Positions 8,029 through 17,536 of a stretch of 38,203 bases of DNA are shown one piece after another. Origin of the DNA: Pseudonocardia sp. MH-G8 (GTDB taxonomy: Bacteria > Actinomycetota > Actinomycetes > Mycobacteriales > Pseudonocardiaceae); contig NZ_NKYF01000049.1 in NCBI RefSeq assembly GCF_002262885.1, forward strand, positions 1 to 38,203, in the 5' to 3' direction. Each line of letters starts with the position of its first letter. Position 1 is the stretch's first letter. Both the position numbers and the translations under genes were made by a program. Under the pieces are notes generated by a model. It was not told the origin of the DNA. It saw only the letters and a list, made by a program, of their open reading frames with translations, and did no database searches.

Positions 8029-9213
8029 ATGAAGCTGTCCGGCCTGTTGCATCGCTCGCGCACGGAGCTGCCCGGGCTGTCCGGCGTCGCCCGGGTCGAC
8101 CGGCGCACCGACAGCCTGCTCCGCCGGCTCAAGCCGGGGGAGATCGCGGTGATCGACCACGTCGATCTCGACCGCACCACCGCCGACGCGCTCGTCGCGG
8201 CGAAGGTGGCGGGTGTCGTGAACGCGGCGCCGTCGATCTCGGGGCGGTTCCCCAACCTCGGCCCCGAGGTGCTCGTCGGCGCCGGGATCGCGCTGGTGGA
8301 CGGCGTCGGTCCCGAGGCGTTGCGGGAGATCAAGGACGGCAGCCGCATCCGCCTCCACGAGGGCGTGGTGTACGCGGGCGAGCTGCGCCTCGCCGAGGGC
8401 GTCGAGCAGGACGCCGACTCGGTGGCCGACGCGATGGTGGAGGCGAAGTCGGGCCTCACTCACCAGCTGGAGGCGTTCGCGGCCAACACCATCGAGTTCA
8501 TGCGCCGCGAGCGGTCGATGCTGCTCGACGGGGCGGGCGTGCCCGACGTCGAGGTCGAGCTGGCCGGCCGGCAGGTGCTCGTGGTGGCGGCCGGCTACGA
8601 CCACGCCGCCGAGCTGGCGCGGCTCGCGCACTTCATCCGCGAGTACCGGCCGGTGCTGGTCGGGGTCGGGGCGGGCGCGGACGCGCTGTTGCAGGCGGGC
8701 CACCGGCCCCAGCTGATCGTCGGCGACCCCAACGAGATCTCGAGCGAGGCGCTGACCAGCGGCGCGGACGTGGTCGTGCCGGCCTTCGCCGACGGTCACG
8801 CGCCCGGCCTGGCCCGGGTGCAGGACCTCGGGACCGGCGCCGTGACGTTCCCCAGCTCGGCCAACCCGGAGGACCTGGCGCTGCTGATCGCCGCGCACAA
8901 CGGCGCCTCGCTGGTCGTCACGGTGGGATTGTCGGCGAGCATGGCGGAGTTCCTCGACCGCGGGCGCTCGGGCAGCATCGCCTCCACGTTCCTCACCCGG
9001 CTGCAGCTGGGCGGGCTGCTGGTCGACGGGCAGGTGATCGCCTCGCTTTACCGCAGCCGCATCTCGATCGGCGCCATCCTGCTGATGGTGGGCGCCGCGC
9101 TGGTGGCGGTGGTGGCGGCCCTGCTGGTGTCGGACGCGGGCGAAGCGGTGCTCACGTGGCTCACCCAGACCTGGCTCGGGCTCGTCGAGCAGATCCGGAG
9201 CTGGTTCGCGTGA
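8029..9213 (+). CDS. steA: SteA, cytokinetic/cell-separation protein (Rv1697 family)
   Basis: The 394-residue protein resembles the SteA family, which has a thiamin-pyrophosphokinase-like fold. Residues ~1-130 carry the conserved VVNAAPSISGRFPNLGPEVL region, and QLIVGDPNEIS lies near residue 230. One hydrophobic segment near residues 344-368 (ISIGAILLMVGAALVAVVAAL) anchors it in the membrane, leaving most of the protein cytosolic. In Corynebacterium, SteA and SteB form a complex that promotes septal peptidoglycan hydrolysis. The steB start overlaps its stop (GTGA), fitting partner stoichiometry. No clear Shine-Dalgarno is seen; ATG 8029 gives the family N-terminus. Confidence 0.85.
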   Translation: MKLSGLLHRSRTELPGLSGVARVDRRTDSLLRRLKPGEIAVIDHVDLDRTTADALVAAKVAGVVNAAPSISGRFPNLGPEVLVGAGIALVDGVGPEALREIKDGSRIRLHEGVVYAGELRLAEGVEQDADSVADAMVEAKSGLTHQLEAFAANTIEFMRRERSMLLDGAGVPDVEVELAGRQVLVVAAGYDHAAELARLAHFIREYRPVLVGVGAGADALLQAGHRPQLIVGDPNEISSEALTSGADVVVPAFADGHAPGLARVQDLGTGAVTFPSSANPEDLALLIAAHNGASLVVTVGLSASMAEFLDRGRSGSIASTFLTRLQLGGLLVDGQVIASLYRSRISIGAILLMVGAALVAVVAALLVSDAGEAVLTWLTQTWLGLVEQIRSWFA

Positions 9214-10160
9214 TCTCGATGCGCTACCACGCGATCTCGATCGCGGCGGTGTTCCTGGCGCTCGCCGTCGGCGTGGTCCTCGGCTCGGCGGGGGTGTCGG
9301 ACCGGTTGCTGTCGGCCGTCTCCACGCAGGCCGACGACCTGGAGGGCCAGGTGCAGACCCTGCGCGCCGAACGCGACGACCTGGCCGCCGCGCAGCGGGC
9401 GTCCGACGAGTTCGCGCAGCGGGTCGGCCCGGCCGCGGTGCGCGGGCAGTTGCAGGACCGCACCGTCACGCTGGTGACCTCGGGCGCCGACGCCGCGGAC
9501 CGCGAGGCGGTGCTGCAGCTGCTGGCGCAGGCCGGTGCGACCGCGACCGGTGAGGTGGCGCTGACCCCGGCCGTCGGCGATCCCGCACGGGCCGACCAGC
9601 TGCGCGAGCTGACCTCGCAGCTGCTGCCCACCGGAGCGCAGCTGCCTGCGGCCTCGGACACCGGAAGCCTGCTCGGCGGGCTGCTCGGCGGTGTGCTGCT
9701 GACCCCGGGCGGGGAGCAGCCGGGCCAGCAGACCACAACTGCGCCGATCAACACCGAGCAGGCCGACGCGGTACTGGCGGGCCTCGCCGCCGCGGGCTTC
9801 GTCGGCCCGGGGCCGCGCCCGCAGCCCGGTGACGCCGTGCTCGTGCTCACCGGTGGCGCGCTGGAGGGCATCGACGGGGGCGACGCCGCCGCGGTGCTCG
9901 CGCGGTTCGCCGGGCAGCTCGACCGGGCGGGCGGCGGGGCCGTCCTCGCCGGACGCGCCGGGTCGGCGGAGGCCACCGGCGCCGTCGGCGTCGCGCGGGC
10001 CGAACCGGACATCGTCGAGCGCGTGTCCACCGTGGACGACGTGCACACCGGCGCGGGACGGGTGTCGGCGGTGCTGGCCGTGCGCGAGCAGCTCGACGGG
10101 CGCGCGGGCCGCTACGGCACGGCGTCGAGCGCGTCCGACGGGTCGGCCCCCGCCGCCTGA
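9210..10160 (+). CDS. steB: SteB/MctB family membrane-anchored protein
   Basis: The protein has 316 residues from GTG 9210 (ATG 9219 is an alternative). An N-terminal transmembrane helix (residues ~8-28, SIAAVFLALAVGVVLGSAG) is followed by a coiled coil (~35-65) and an extracytoplasmic domain. This is the architecture of the copper transporter MctB family (Rv1698), whose corynebacterial member is SteB. A copper pore role was proposed for the mycobacterial protein, while the steAB pairing supports a cell-separation role. Four-nt overlap with steA supports the second here. Residues ~150-185 are a Gly/Leu- and Gln-rich linker. Confidence 0.82.
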   Translation: MISMRYHAISIAAVFLALAVGVVLGSAGVSDRLLSAVSTQADDLEGQVQTLRAERDDLAAAQRASDEFAQRVGPAAVRGQLQDRTVTLVTSGADAADREAVLQLLAQAGATATGEVALTPAVGDPARADQLRELTSQLLPTGAQLPAASDTGSLLGGLLGGVLLTPGGEQPGQQTTTAPINTEQADAVLAGLAAAGFVGPGPRPQPGDAVLVLTGGALEGIDGGDAAAVLARFAGQLDRAGGGAVLAGRAGSAEATGAVGVARAEPDIVERVSTVDDVHTGAGRVSAVLAVREQLDGRAGRYGTASSASDGSAPAA

Positions 10161-10217
10161 TCCGGGGAACCCGCCCGCGACACGCGGGCCCGGCGATCGC
10201 CCGGACAGTCTCTGGCG

Positions 10218-10223
10218 TACTCT
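10218..10223 (+). promoter_or_regulatory. Candidate -10 element for leaderless pyrG
   Basis: TACTCT is followed by 8 nt and GTG 10232. GGAG lies in between but only 4 nt from the GTG, too close for a normal Shine-Dalgarno, so initiation may be leaderless. The G-rich initial transcript could also be part of CTP-sensing attenuation; this was not resolved. Confidence 0.45.
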
Positions 10224-10231
10224 GGAGTCCC

Positions 10232-11943
<1,712 letters not shown>

Positions 11944-11947
<4 letters not shown>

Positions 11948-12570
11948 CCGCGCCCCGGCACGAGTTCACGGTGCAGGCGAGCAAGGACGTGTACACCGGG
12001 CGCGTGATGGCCCTGCGCGCCGACGAGGTGCTGATGCCGGGCGGGCGCGCCGCGGTGCGGGAGATCGTGGAGCACCCCGGTGCGGTCGCGATCGCCGCGC
12101 TGGACGCCGACGACCGGCTGATGATGATCCACCAGTACCGCCACGCCGTCGGCCGGCGGCTCTGGGAGCTGCCGGCGGGCCTGCTCGACGTCCGCGGTGA
12201 GGACCCGCTCGCCACCGCGCAGCGGGAGCTGGCCGAGGAGACGGGGCTGGCCGCATCGGAGTGGGCCGCGCTGGTGGACGTGGCGCCCTCGCCCGGCTTC
12301 TCCGACGAGGCGGTGCGCGTCTACCTGGCGCGCGGCGTCACCGAGGTGGGGCGCCCGGAGCAGAAGGACGACGAGGAGGCCGACCTGGCCACCCGCTGGG
12401 TGTCACTGTCTGTGGCGGTGCGGATGGTGCTCGCGGGCACGATCGTCAACGCCACCACGGTGGCCGGCGTGCTCGCCGCGCACGCACTGGCCGGGGCGCC
12501 TGCGGCCGCTCGGGAGGCGCACGCGCCGTGGCCGGACCGGCCCACCCGGTTCGCCGAGCGCAAGGCCTGA
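11944..12570 (+). CDS. NUDIX hydrolase, ADP-ribose pyrophosphatase type
   Basis: The 208-residue protein has a NUDIX box at about residues 79-101 (GLLDVRGE, then RELAEETGL), preceded by RRLWELPAG, the context of ADP-ribose pyrophosphatases. Rv1700, at the same position in M. tuberculosis, hydrolyses ADP-ribose. The start overlaps the pyrG stop by 4 nt (GTGA). This is the last gene of the left conserved block: its TGA sits in a palindrome shared with the converging gene on the other strand, and the accessory island starts there. Confidence 0.92.
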
Positions 12571-12581
12571 CGCGCGTCAGG
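12566..12581. terminator. Palindrome joining two convergent stop codons
   Basis: CCTGACGCGCGTCAGG is a perfect 16-bp palindrome. It contains the NUDIX stop (12568-12570, +) in one arm and the stop of the DUF1707-TM2 gene (12577-12579, -) in the other. It could act as a short bidirectional terminator, but the stem is short and no U-run follows. Confidence 0.4.
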
Positions 12582-13092
12582 GGCGCAGCGGGCGCCCGTG
12601 CCGATCGGTCGGCTCCCCGGTCAGCATCACGATGCCGTCGATGAACGCCCAGACCATGCCGACGCCGAGGGGTGCCAGCAGCAGCTGCATGACGCCGATG
12701 GCCGTGTGCCCGGAGTAGAGCCGGCCCGCGCCGAAGAACGGAAGGAACAGCTGCAGCAGCCCGGCGGCGACCTTCGAGCGGTCGGAGTAGGGCCGCCCGG
12801 TGACGGGATCCAGGCCCCAGGCGGCGTCCGGGCCGGCGGCCATCGGCGCCACGGGCCACTGCGTCGCCGGTGCCTGCGCGACGAGCGCGGTGGCGGCGTC
12901 CTGCGCCCGCGGCAGGTCGGCGAACAGCGGGGCGAGGTCGTCGGTGGTGCGCGCGGCGTAGGCCGCGGACATGCGCTCCTCGTACTCCTGCGGCTCGAGC
13001 CGGCCTTCGGAGAAGTGCTCGCCGAGCTCGCGCACGGCGGCTTCGCGCTCGTCGTGGCCGATGCGGATCCCGTGCGTCTCGGGCGTGCTCAC
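12577..13092 (-). CDS. DUF1707 and TM2 domain membrane protein
   Basis: The 171-residue protein starts at GTG 13092. Residues ~8-60 form a DUF1707 domain (RIGHDEREAAVRELGEHF, then EYEERMSAAYAARTTDDL). Residues ~105-165 form a TM2 domain of two helices (GLLQLFLPFFGAGRLYSGH and GVMQLLLAPLGVGMVWAFI). A short GRPYSDRSK motif precedes the first helix. Function is unknown; such proteins are common in actinobacteria. It lies 34 nt behind the PucR gene on the same strand but has its own promoter-like site. It converges on the NUDIX gene with only 6 bp between the stops. Confidence 0.85.
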   Translation of the reverse strand: MSTPETHGIRIGHDEREAAVRELGEHFSEGRLEPQEYEERMSAAYAARTTDDLAPLFADLPRAQDAATALVAQAPATQWPVAPMAAGPDAAWGLDPVTGRPYSDRSKVAAGLLQLFLPFFGAGRLYSGHTAIGVMQLLLAPLGVGMVWAFIDGIVMLTGEPTDRHGRPLRP

Positions 13093-13099
13093 GACATCG

Positions 13100-13105
13100 A
13101 CGGTA
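13100..13105 (-). promoter_or_regulatory. Candidate -10 element for leaderless DUF1707-TM2 gene
   Basis: On the - strand TACCGT is followed by 7 nt and GTG at 13092, with no Shine-Dalgarno. It lies within the 34-nt gap behind the PucR gene. Confidence 0.45.
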
Positions 13106-13126
13106 CCCGCGTCGGCGGATGTCGGC

Positions 13127-14605
13127 TCAGGTGTGGAACAGGACGCTGCGGCAGGCCAGGTGCAGGGCGAGGCGCTCGTCGGGCTCGGTGAGCACCACAC
13201 CGAGCAGCTCCTGGGCCCGCGCGACCCGTGCCGCGACCGTGTTGCGGTGCACGCCCAGCACGGCCGCGGTCTCGGTGAGCGAGGACTCCGCGTCGAGGTA
13301 GGCGGTGAGCGTGCGGAGCAGGTCGCCGGGCTGGTCGCGCAACGGCTCGAGCATGGAGCGCGCGGCCGGGAGGAAGGTGTCGGTGCGGGTCCAGGCGAGC
13401 AGGAGCTGGCCGAGCCCGAGTCGGTCGACGTGGACGAAGCAGCCACTGGCCGAGCGGGTGGCGGCCAGCCGGGCGGCGTCGCCCGCCTCGCCGAGCGTGC
13501 GCGCCAGCCCGCCCGCGCCGCGCTGTAGGCGGCCCACGCCCATCGCGCTCGGGAGGGTCGAGCGCAGCAGCGACTGCGCCCGGTGCGCCGCCGTCGCGTG
13601 CCGGTTCAGCTCGTCCGCTCCCGGCTCCTGCGCGAACGTCGACCACGCGCCCCACCCCGACCCCTGCTCCACGACGACCGCGCGCAGGTGGGCGGCGTCG
13701 AAGGCGCGCAGCACCTCGGGGCGCATCGTGACCGGGTCGACGCTGCCCGGCACGTCGATCCGGATGCCGGCGTGCCAACCCTCCAACTGCCAGCCCGCGT
13801 CCAGGGCGCGCCGGCGGGTGCCGGCGCCGGGTTCGGCCGCCGCGGCCACGAGCTCCGCGAGCAGCGACATCCGCAGCCGGGCGTCGCGTTCGACGGCCAG
13901 GCGCACGTCGGCCATCCGCTGCCCGACGGTGCCGGCGGCCACGCCGAGCGCCGCGAGGACGGCAGCCCGCTCGGCCGCTGCCCCGCGGGGCAGCTCGGCC
14001 ACGAGTGCGCTCGGTCGTGGCCGCTCCGTGCCGACCGGTCGGCTCAGCACCTCACCGCCGCTCCCCGGTCCCGGCCCGGTGCCCGCCACTACGCCACCCG
14101 ACCCGTCGAGCAGCCACACCGGCCGGCGCCACGTCCTGGCCAGCTCCGCCACCAGCTCGTCGACGCCACCGCCGACCGCCGCGCACGCGACCGCCGTGCG
14201 CGCCACCAGGTCGGCGACCACCTGCTCGGGCTCGTGCAGCAGGCGGGTGGCCGCGAGCGCCGCGCCGAGCGGGTCCGGGGCGCCCAGCACCGTGACGCCG
14301 ACCCGGGCGGCGAGCAGGCGGCTCGCCGCCCGCAGCGGGTCGGTGCCGGGCAGCAGGACGGCGGCGACGCCGGCGGCGGCCGCGCGACGCAGCAGCGCGT
14401 CGAGGTGCCAGTCGTCCCGGTTCCCGGACAGGGCGACCGCGAGCAGCGCACCGCGCACCGCGGGTGCGTCCGCGCGCAGGTCCGCCACGGTGTGCACCTC
14501 GCGGACCGGGTCGGGCTCGCTGCCGCCCGTGCGCGTCGCCAGCACGGTCACGGCTGCCCAGTCCGGGTGTGAGAGCAGTGCGTCCACGGTCAACGGTGCG
14601 CTCAC
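13127..14605 (-). CDS. PucR-family transcriptional regulator
   Basis: The protein has 492 residues from GTG 14605. The N-terminal ~150 residues resemble the PucR ligand-sensing domain, a central region follows, and the C-terminus carries the PucR helix-turn-helix (SSLTETAAVLGVHRNTVAAR, from residue ~441). PucR of Bacillus controls purine catabolism, and relatives control catabolism of other nitrogen compounds. Its GTG overlaps the stop of the upstream DUF917 gene by 4 nt, so the two are co-translated. Nearby NCS1/HyuA/DUF917 genes are the likely regulon, which is inference. It is predicted to be cytosolic and DNA-binding; effector unknown. Confidence 0.87.
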   Translation of the reverse strand: MSAPLTVDALLSHPDWAAVTVLATRTGGSEPDPVREVHTVADLRADAPAVRGALLAVALSGNRDDWHLDALLRRAAAAGVAAVLLPGTDPLRAASRLLAARVGVTVLGAPDPLGAALAATRLLHEPEQVVADLVARTAVACAAVGGGVDELVAELARTWRRPVWLLDGSGGVVAGTGPGPGSGGEVLSRPVGTERPRPSALVAELPRGAAAERAAVLAALGVAAGTVGQRMADVRLAVERDARLRMSLLAELVAAAAEPGAGTRRRALDAGWQLEGWHAGIRIDVPGSVDPVTMRPEVLRAFDAAHLRAVVVEQGSGWGAWSTFAQEPGADELNRHATAAHRAQSLLRSTLPSAMGVGRLQRGAGGLARTLGEAGDAARLAATRSASGCFVHVDRLGLGQLLLAWTRTDTFLPAARSMLEPLRDQPGDLLRTLTAYLDAESSLTETAAVLGVHRNTVAARVARAQELLGVVLTEPDERLALHLACRSVLFHT

Positions 14606-15675
14606 GGGAGATCTCCGACCGGGTCGGGGAGCAGCACCGCGTGGCAGTCGATCCCGAACGCCCGCGGGTCCACCCGGCGCAGCCGCTCCGGGCTCGCGCG
14701 CCACCACGGCGGACCGGGCAGCACGATCGCGACGACGTCGTCGCCGAGCCGCAGGCCGTCCACCGCGATCGGTGCCGCCGTGCGGCGGTCGAGCAGGCAC
14801 AGCAGGTCCGGACAGCTGGCGACGGGCTCGCCGTCGAGGATCGCCAGCAGGTACTCGTTCTCCGCCTCGACGCGCAGGACGGCGCCCCCGTCGTCGAGGA
14901 TCGCCACTCCGGCCCGCCCGAACGACGCCGACGGGTGGCGTGCGATCTCCACCGTGCGCCCGGTGGCGAGCACCCGCCCGCCGAGCGCCGCCGCCACCTC
15001 TTCCGGCTCCGGCCGGACCAGCCCCTCGTGCGCGCGGCCGAGCCGAAGCGCGCGGGCGAGCGTGCCGGTGCAGGCGTCCGTGGCGGCCAGGCTCGCGGGC
15101 ACCGGACCCAGCGCGCACGCCGCCCAACCACCGCCGTGGGCGACGGCCGTACGCGCGACCCGCTCGAGCGCGCCCGGGGCGACGTCGTCCACCAGCACCG
15201 TCTGCCCGCTCGGCTCGGCCATCGCGAACGGGGGGAGCGGGCGGTCCGCGACCGCGAAGCTGAGTTGGTCGACGCGGGTGAGCGCGCGGCCCATGAGGTC
15301 GGCGTCCACGAGGGGGAGTCCCAGCTCGGCGGCGCCGGCCACGGCGATCGCGCCGTTCAGCCCGGCCGCTTCGAAGGACATGAGGGCGGTGGGCTCGACG
15401 CCGGTCCACCGGGCCAGCGCGCCGACCGCGCCGGCGATCTCCTGGCCGCTCGGCAGCTTCTCGGTCAGCACGCGGGTGGCCCCGATCATGCCGATGGCCA
15501 CCACCGGCGCCTCGGCGAGCGCGGCCGGGTCGTGCAGCACCAGTTCCGTGCCGGCGAGGGTGCGGCGCAGCACGTGCCGGAAGGCGTGGGCATCACCGCC
15601 GCCGCCGGAGCCGAGCAGCGTGAGCCCGACGACGAGCGCGTCGACGTCGTCGACGGTGAGCCGCCCTGTCGTCAT
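14602..15675 (-). CDS. Divergent DUF917 (S-methyl thiohydantoin desulfurase family) protein
   Basis: The 357-residue protein from ATG 15675 belongs to the family formerly DUF917. It differs from the two copies at 17537-19728: the glycine loop reads LGSGGGGDA (residues 21-29) instead of LGTGGGGDP, the MMGAPTVMVEK motif is changed to a TRVLTEK version, and DGMGRAFPELQ is replaced by DLMGRALTRVDQ. It is translationally coupled to the PucR regulator. It may have another substrate or act as a sensor partner for the regulator; neither can be shown here. No clear Shine-Dalgarno is seen. A palindrome lies 21 nt upstream. Confidence 0.8.
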   Translation of the reverse strand: MTTGRLTVDDVDALVVGLTLLGSGGGGDAHAFRHVLRRTLAGTELVLHDPAALAEAPVVAIGMIGATRVLTEKLPSGQEIAGAVGALARWTGVEPTALMSFEAAGLNGAIAVAGAAELGLPLVDADLMGRALTRVDQLSFAVADRPLPPFAMAEPSGQTVLVDDVAPGALERVARTAVAHGGGWAACALGPVPASLAATDACTGTLARALRLGRAHEGLVRPEPEEVAAALGGRVLATGRTVEIARHPSASFGRAGVAILDDGGAVLRVEAENEYLLAILDGEPVASCPDLLCLLDRRTAAPIAVDGLRLGDDVVAIVLPGPPWWRASPERLRRVDPRAFGIDCHAVLLPDPVGDLP

Positions 15676-15695
15676 CGGGAGATGGTCCCAGAACA

Positions 15696-15708
15696 CCGAG
15701 TGACTCGG
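15696..15708. promoter_or_regulatory. Candidate operator in front of the DUF917-pucR pair
   Basis: CCGAGTGACTCGG is a perfect palindrome of two 6-bp arms around one base, 21-33 bp upstream of ATG 15675. A further GTGA/TCAC-type element lies just beyond (15714-15721). Size and place fit a repressor site, possibly for the PucR-type protein itself. Confidence 0.35.
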
Positions 15709-15870
15709 CAGGACCTCACTCAAAGATCGCGAGATAACCCCGGCGCGACTCGTTCTGATGGTCGAGATCGAAGTTGTTCTCGGGCTTATCCGAAGCCCCA
15801 CCGTCATCGGTCGGTCTCCTCAACGTCCGGATCCCTTTCCGCCCCGTGTCCGCTGGTGGGATCACTGGAA

Positions 15871-15894
15871 TCTCGAAAAGAAAACTTTTCAAGA
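15871..15894. promoter_or_regulatory. AT-rich inverted repeat between the DUF917-pucR pair and the glycosyltransferase
   Basis: Arms 15871-15880 and 15885-15894 match in 9 of 10 positions around an AAAA centre (core GAAAAGAAAACTTTTC). It is the most AT-rich spot of the island, in a 292-bp non-coding stretch that is otherwise ordinary. It could be an upstream operator of the DUF917-pucR operon or a transcription end of the glycosyltransferase gene, which finishes 74 bp away and runs towards it. Confidence 0.35.
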
Positions 15895-15967
15895 TCGATC
15901 TGCATCGGGCGGTCCAGTGCTCCAGCCGTAGATCGTTACGTCCGTCGGTGCGTGAGGCTGAGAACCG

Positions 15968-17188
15968 CTACCCGCACGCGCCTTGGAGCTGAGTGATGAG
16001 CGAGAGCACGACTGAGGGGCCGTCGTCGGCGCCGACCCGGCGAGCGAGTTCGGTGGCACGGTTGCGAGAGGTCGATCGGTCGAGGCAGGACCGCAGTCCC
16101 TGGGTCAGGGTGTCGGCGGTCAGCTCGTGGAGTGGCAGTGGGGGTGGCGCAACCCCGAGGCGGTGCAGCCTGTCCGCCCAGAACGGCTGGTCGAGCAGGA
16201 CGGGAACCGGGACCGCTGGTACTCCGGCGCGCAGCCCGGCCGCGGTGGTGCCGGCTCCGGCATGGTGGACCACGGCAGCCATCCGGGGAAACAGCCAGTT
16301 GTGTGGCACGTCATCGACAATCAGGATGTCATCACCCGCGGGTCCGAGTTCGGCCCAACCGGACTGGACCACGGCGCGCACGCCGGCCCGTGTGACGGCG
16401 GCCGTGACGACGTCATGTATCCGCTCGTGGTTCACGGTCATGCTGCCGAACCCGACGAACACCGGTGGCGGACCGGCCCCGAGGAAGTCGGCCAGCAGGT
16501 CCGGGGGCTGCCATCCCGGTGGCGTGGCCGGCCACCAGTATCCGGTCACGTGCACCGTGGCGGGCCAGTCGGCGGGTCGGGGGACCACAGCAGGGCTGAA
16601 GCCGTGGCAGATCGGCCAGTCGTCCGGTGGGGCCGTCGTCTCCGTGGTGGTGGGGAGGTCGAGGCGGGCGCGCAGCCGCCGCAGGACGTCGGCGTAGAGG
16701 AAGTCGGTCCGGGCGAGCTGCTCACGGCTCGCGGCGATGTTGTCGGCGGGCGTGGGATGCCCGGCGACGGGCCAGCCGGGTGGCGGGAACTCGCGGGTGG
16801 GGACCCCTGGCACGAGATAGACGCCAAGGCTGGGGATGCCGAACGCGTCGGCGACGAGCCTGCTCAGTGGGGCCGGGCCGAACGCCGTGAGCAGCACGTC
16901 CGTGCCGGTGGCGACGGCGGCAGTGACACCCTCGCCCAGCTCGTCGAGGAACGTGGCGAAGACCGATCGCGCCGCCTCCGGGGTAGGGGCGGCCGTGCGT
17001 GCGCGGACCAGCTCGACCGGATCGCCGGGAAGGGGCCGATATTCCAGCCCGCAGTCGCGCACGAGATCGGCGAACCGGGCCTGTGCAGCCAGAGCTACCT
17101 GGTGGCCTGCCTGCTGCAGTCGCCGGCCCAGGCCCGTGAACGGCGCGACATCGCCGCGCGAACCCGCCGTCACGATCAGAATCCGCAT
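15968..17188 (-). CDS. MGT-type (GT1) glycosyltransferase
   Basis: The 406-residue protein from ATG 17188 starts with the Rossmann segment MRILIVTAGSRGDVAPF, typical of UDP- or TDP-sugar glycosyltransferases of natural products and sterols. The C-terminal donor-binding domain has VGFGSM and HHAGAGTTAAGLRAGVPAV, then LDQPFWADRL, the nucleotide-sugar signature. GGAG lies 7 nt upstream of the ATG. The acceptor is unknown, and there is no polyketide, peptide or sugar-synthesis gene nearby, so it may detoxify or decorate a small molecule. It is single and flanked by non-coding DNA on both sides; a regulator remnant follows at 17414. It was possibly acquired separately. Confidence 0.88.
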   Translation of the reverse strand: MRILIVTAGSRGDVAPFTGLGRRLQQAGHQVALAAQARFADLVRDCGLEYRPLPGDPVELVRARTAAPTPEAARSVFATFLDELGEGVTAAVATGTDVLLTAFGPAPLSRLVADAFGIPSLGVYLVPGVPTREFPPPGWPVAGHPTPADNIAASREQLARTDFLYADVLRRLRARLDLPTTTETTAPPDDWPICHGFSPAVVPRPADWPATVHVTGYWWPATPPGWQPPDLLADFLGAGPPPVFVGFGSMTVNHERIHDVVTAAVTRAGVRAVVQSGWAELGPAGDDILIVDDVPHNWLFPRMAAVVHHAGAGTTAAGLRAGVPAVPVPVLLDQPFWADRLHRLGVAPPPLPLHELTADTLTQGLRSCLDRSTSRNRATELARRVGADDGPSVVLSLITQLQGACG

Positions 17189-17239
17189 CCAGTCACTCCG
17201 GTCGTACCGCCGCGCATCTCGGTATCTGCCCCACCGTTG

Positions 17240-17417
17240 ACCGGAACCGACGCCGGTGGTCGGCTGCTCGACACCGCCCCCGCGTCTCTTGGCCAGGTTA
17301 CGTGTCGCCCAGCAGTCGCGACTCGCCGGGAACGATCCGTTGGAGCTTGACGAGGCGATGACGCCTGAGGACACAGCGTCGCTCCTCGGTGAGCTGACCG
17401 AGGAAGGTTCCTCATGA
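17240..17417 (+). pseudogene. Possible remnant 3' end of a regulator gene upstream of the DUF397 remnant
   Basis: One + frame is open from just after an in-frame TGA near 17238 to TGA 17415-17417. The last part reads like a normal protein end (DPLELDEAMTPEDTASLLGELTEE). Its stop overlaps the DUF397 ATG as ATGA, the usual coupling between an XRE regulator gene and its DUF397 partner. No helix-turn-helix is present and no convincing start exists, so it would be a truncated fragment. Weak call. Confidence 0.3.
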
Positions 17418-17536
17418 TCGGCGAGTACAGCCCCCGTCGTTGGCGGACAAGCTCCTACAGCCGAGCCAGCGGCAACTGCGTGGAGGTCGCCGCGCTCCCG
17501 GACGGCCGGGCGGCTGTTCGTGACTCCAAGAACCGC
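17414..17536 (+). pseudogene. Truncated DUF397-domain gene
   Basis: From ATG 17414 the frame encodes a DUF397 N-terminal half: WRTSSYSRASGNCVEVAAL then GRAAVRDSKN. DUF397 domains run about 55-60 residues and end in a W-x-x-F-type segment. Here similarity stops at about 17533, right where the DUF917 gene (stop 17537-17539 on the other strand) begins, and the frame then runs antisense through that gene. A recombination junction is the simplest reading. DUF397 genes normally sit behind an XRE regulator, of which only a possible scrap remains. Confidence 0.7.
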
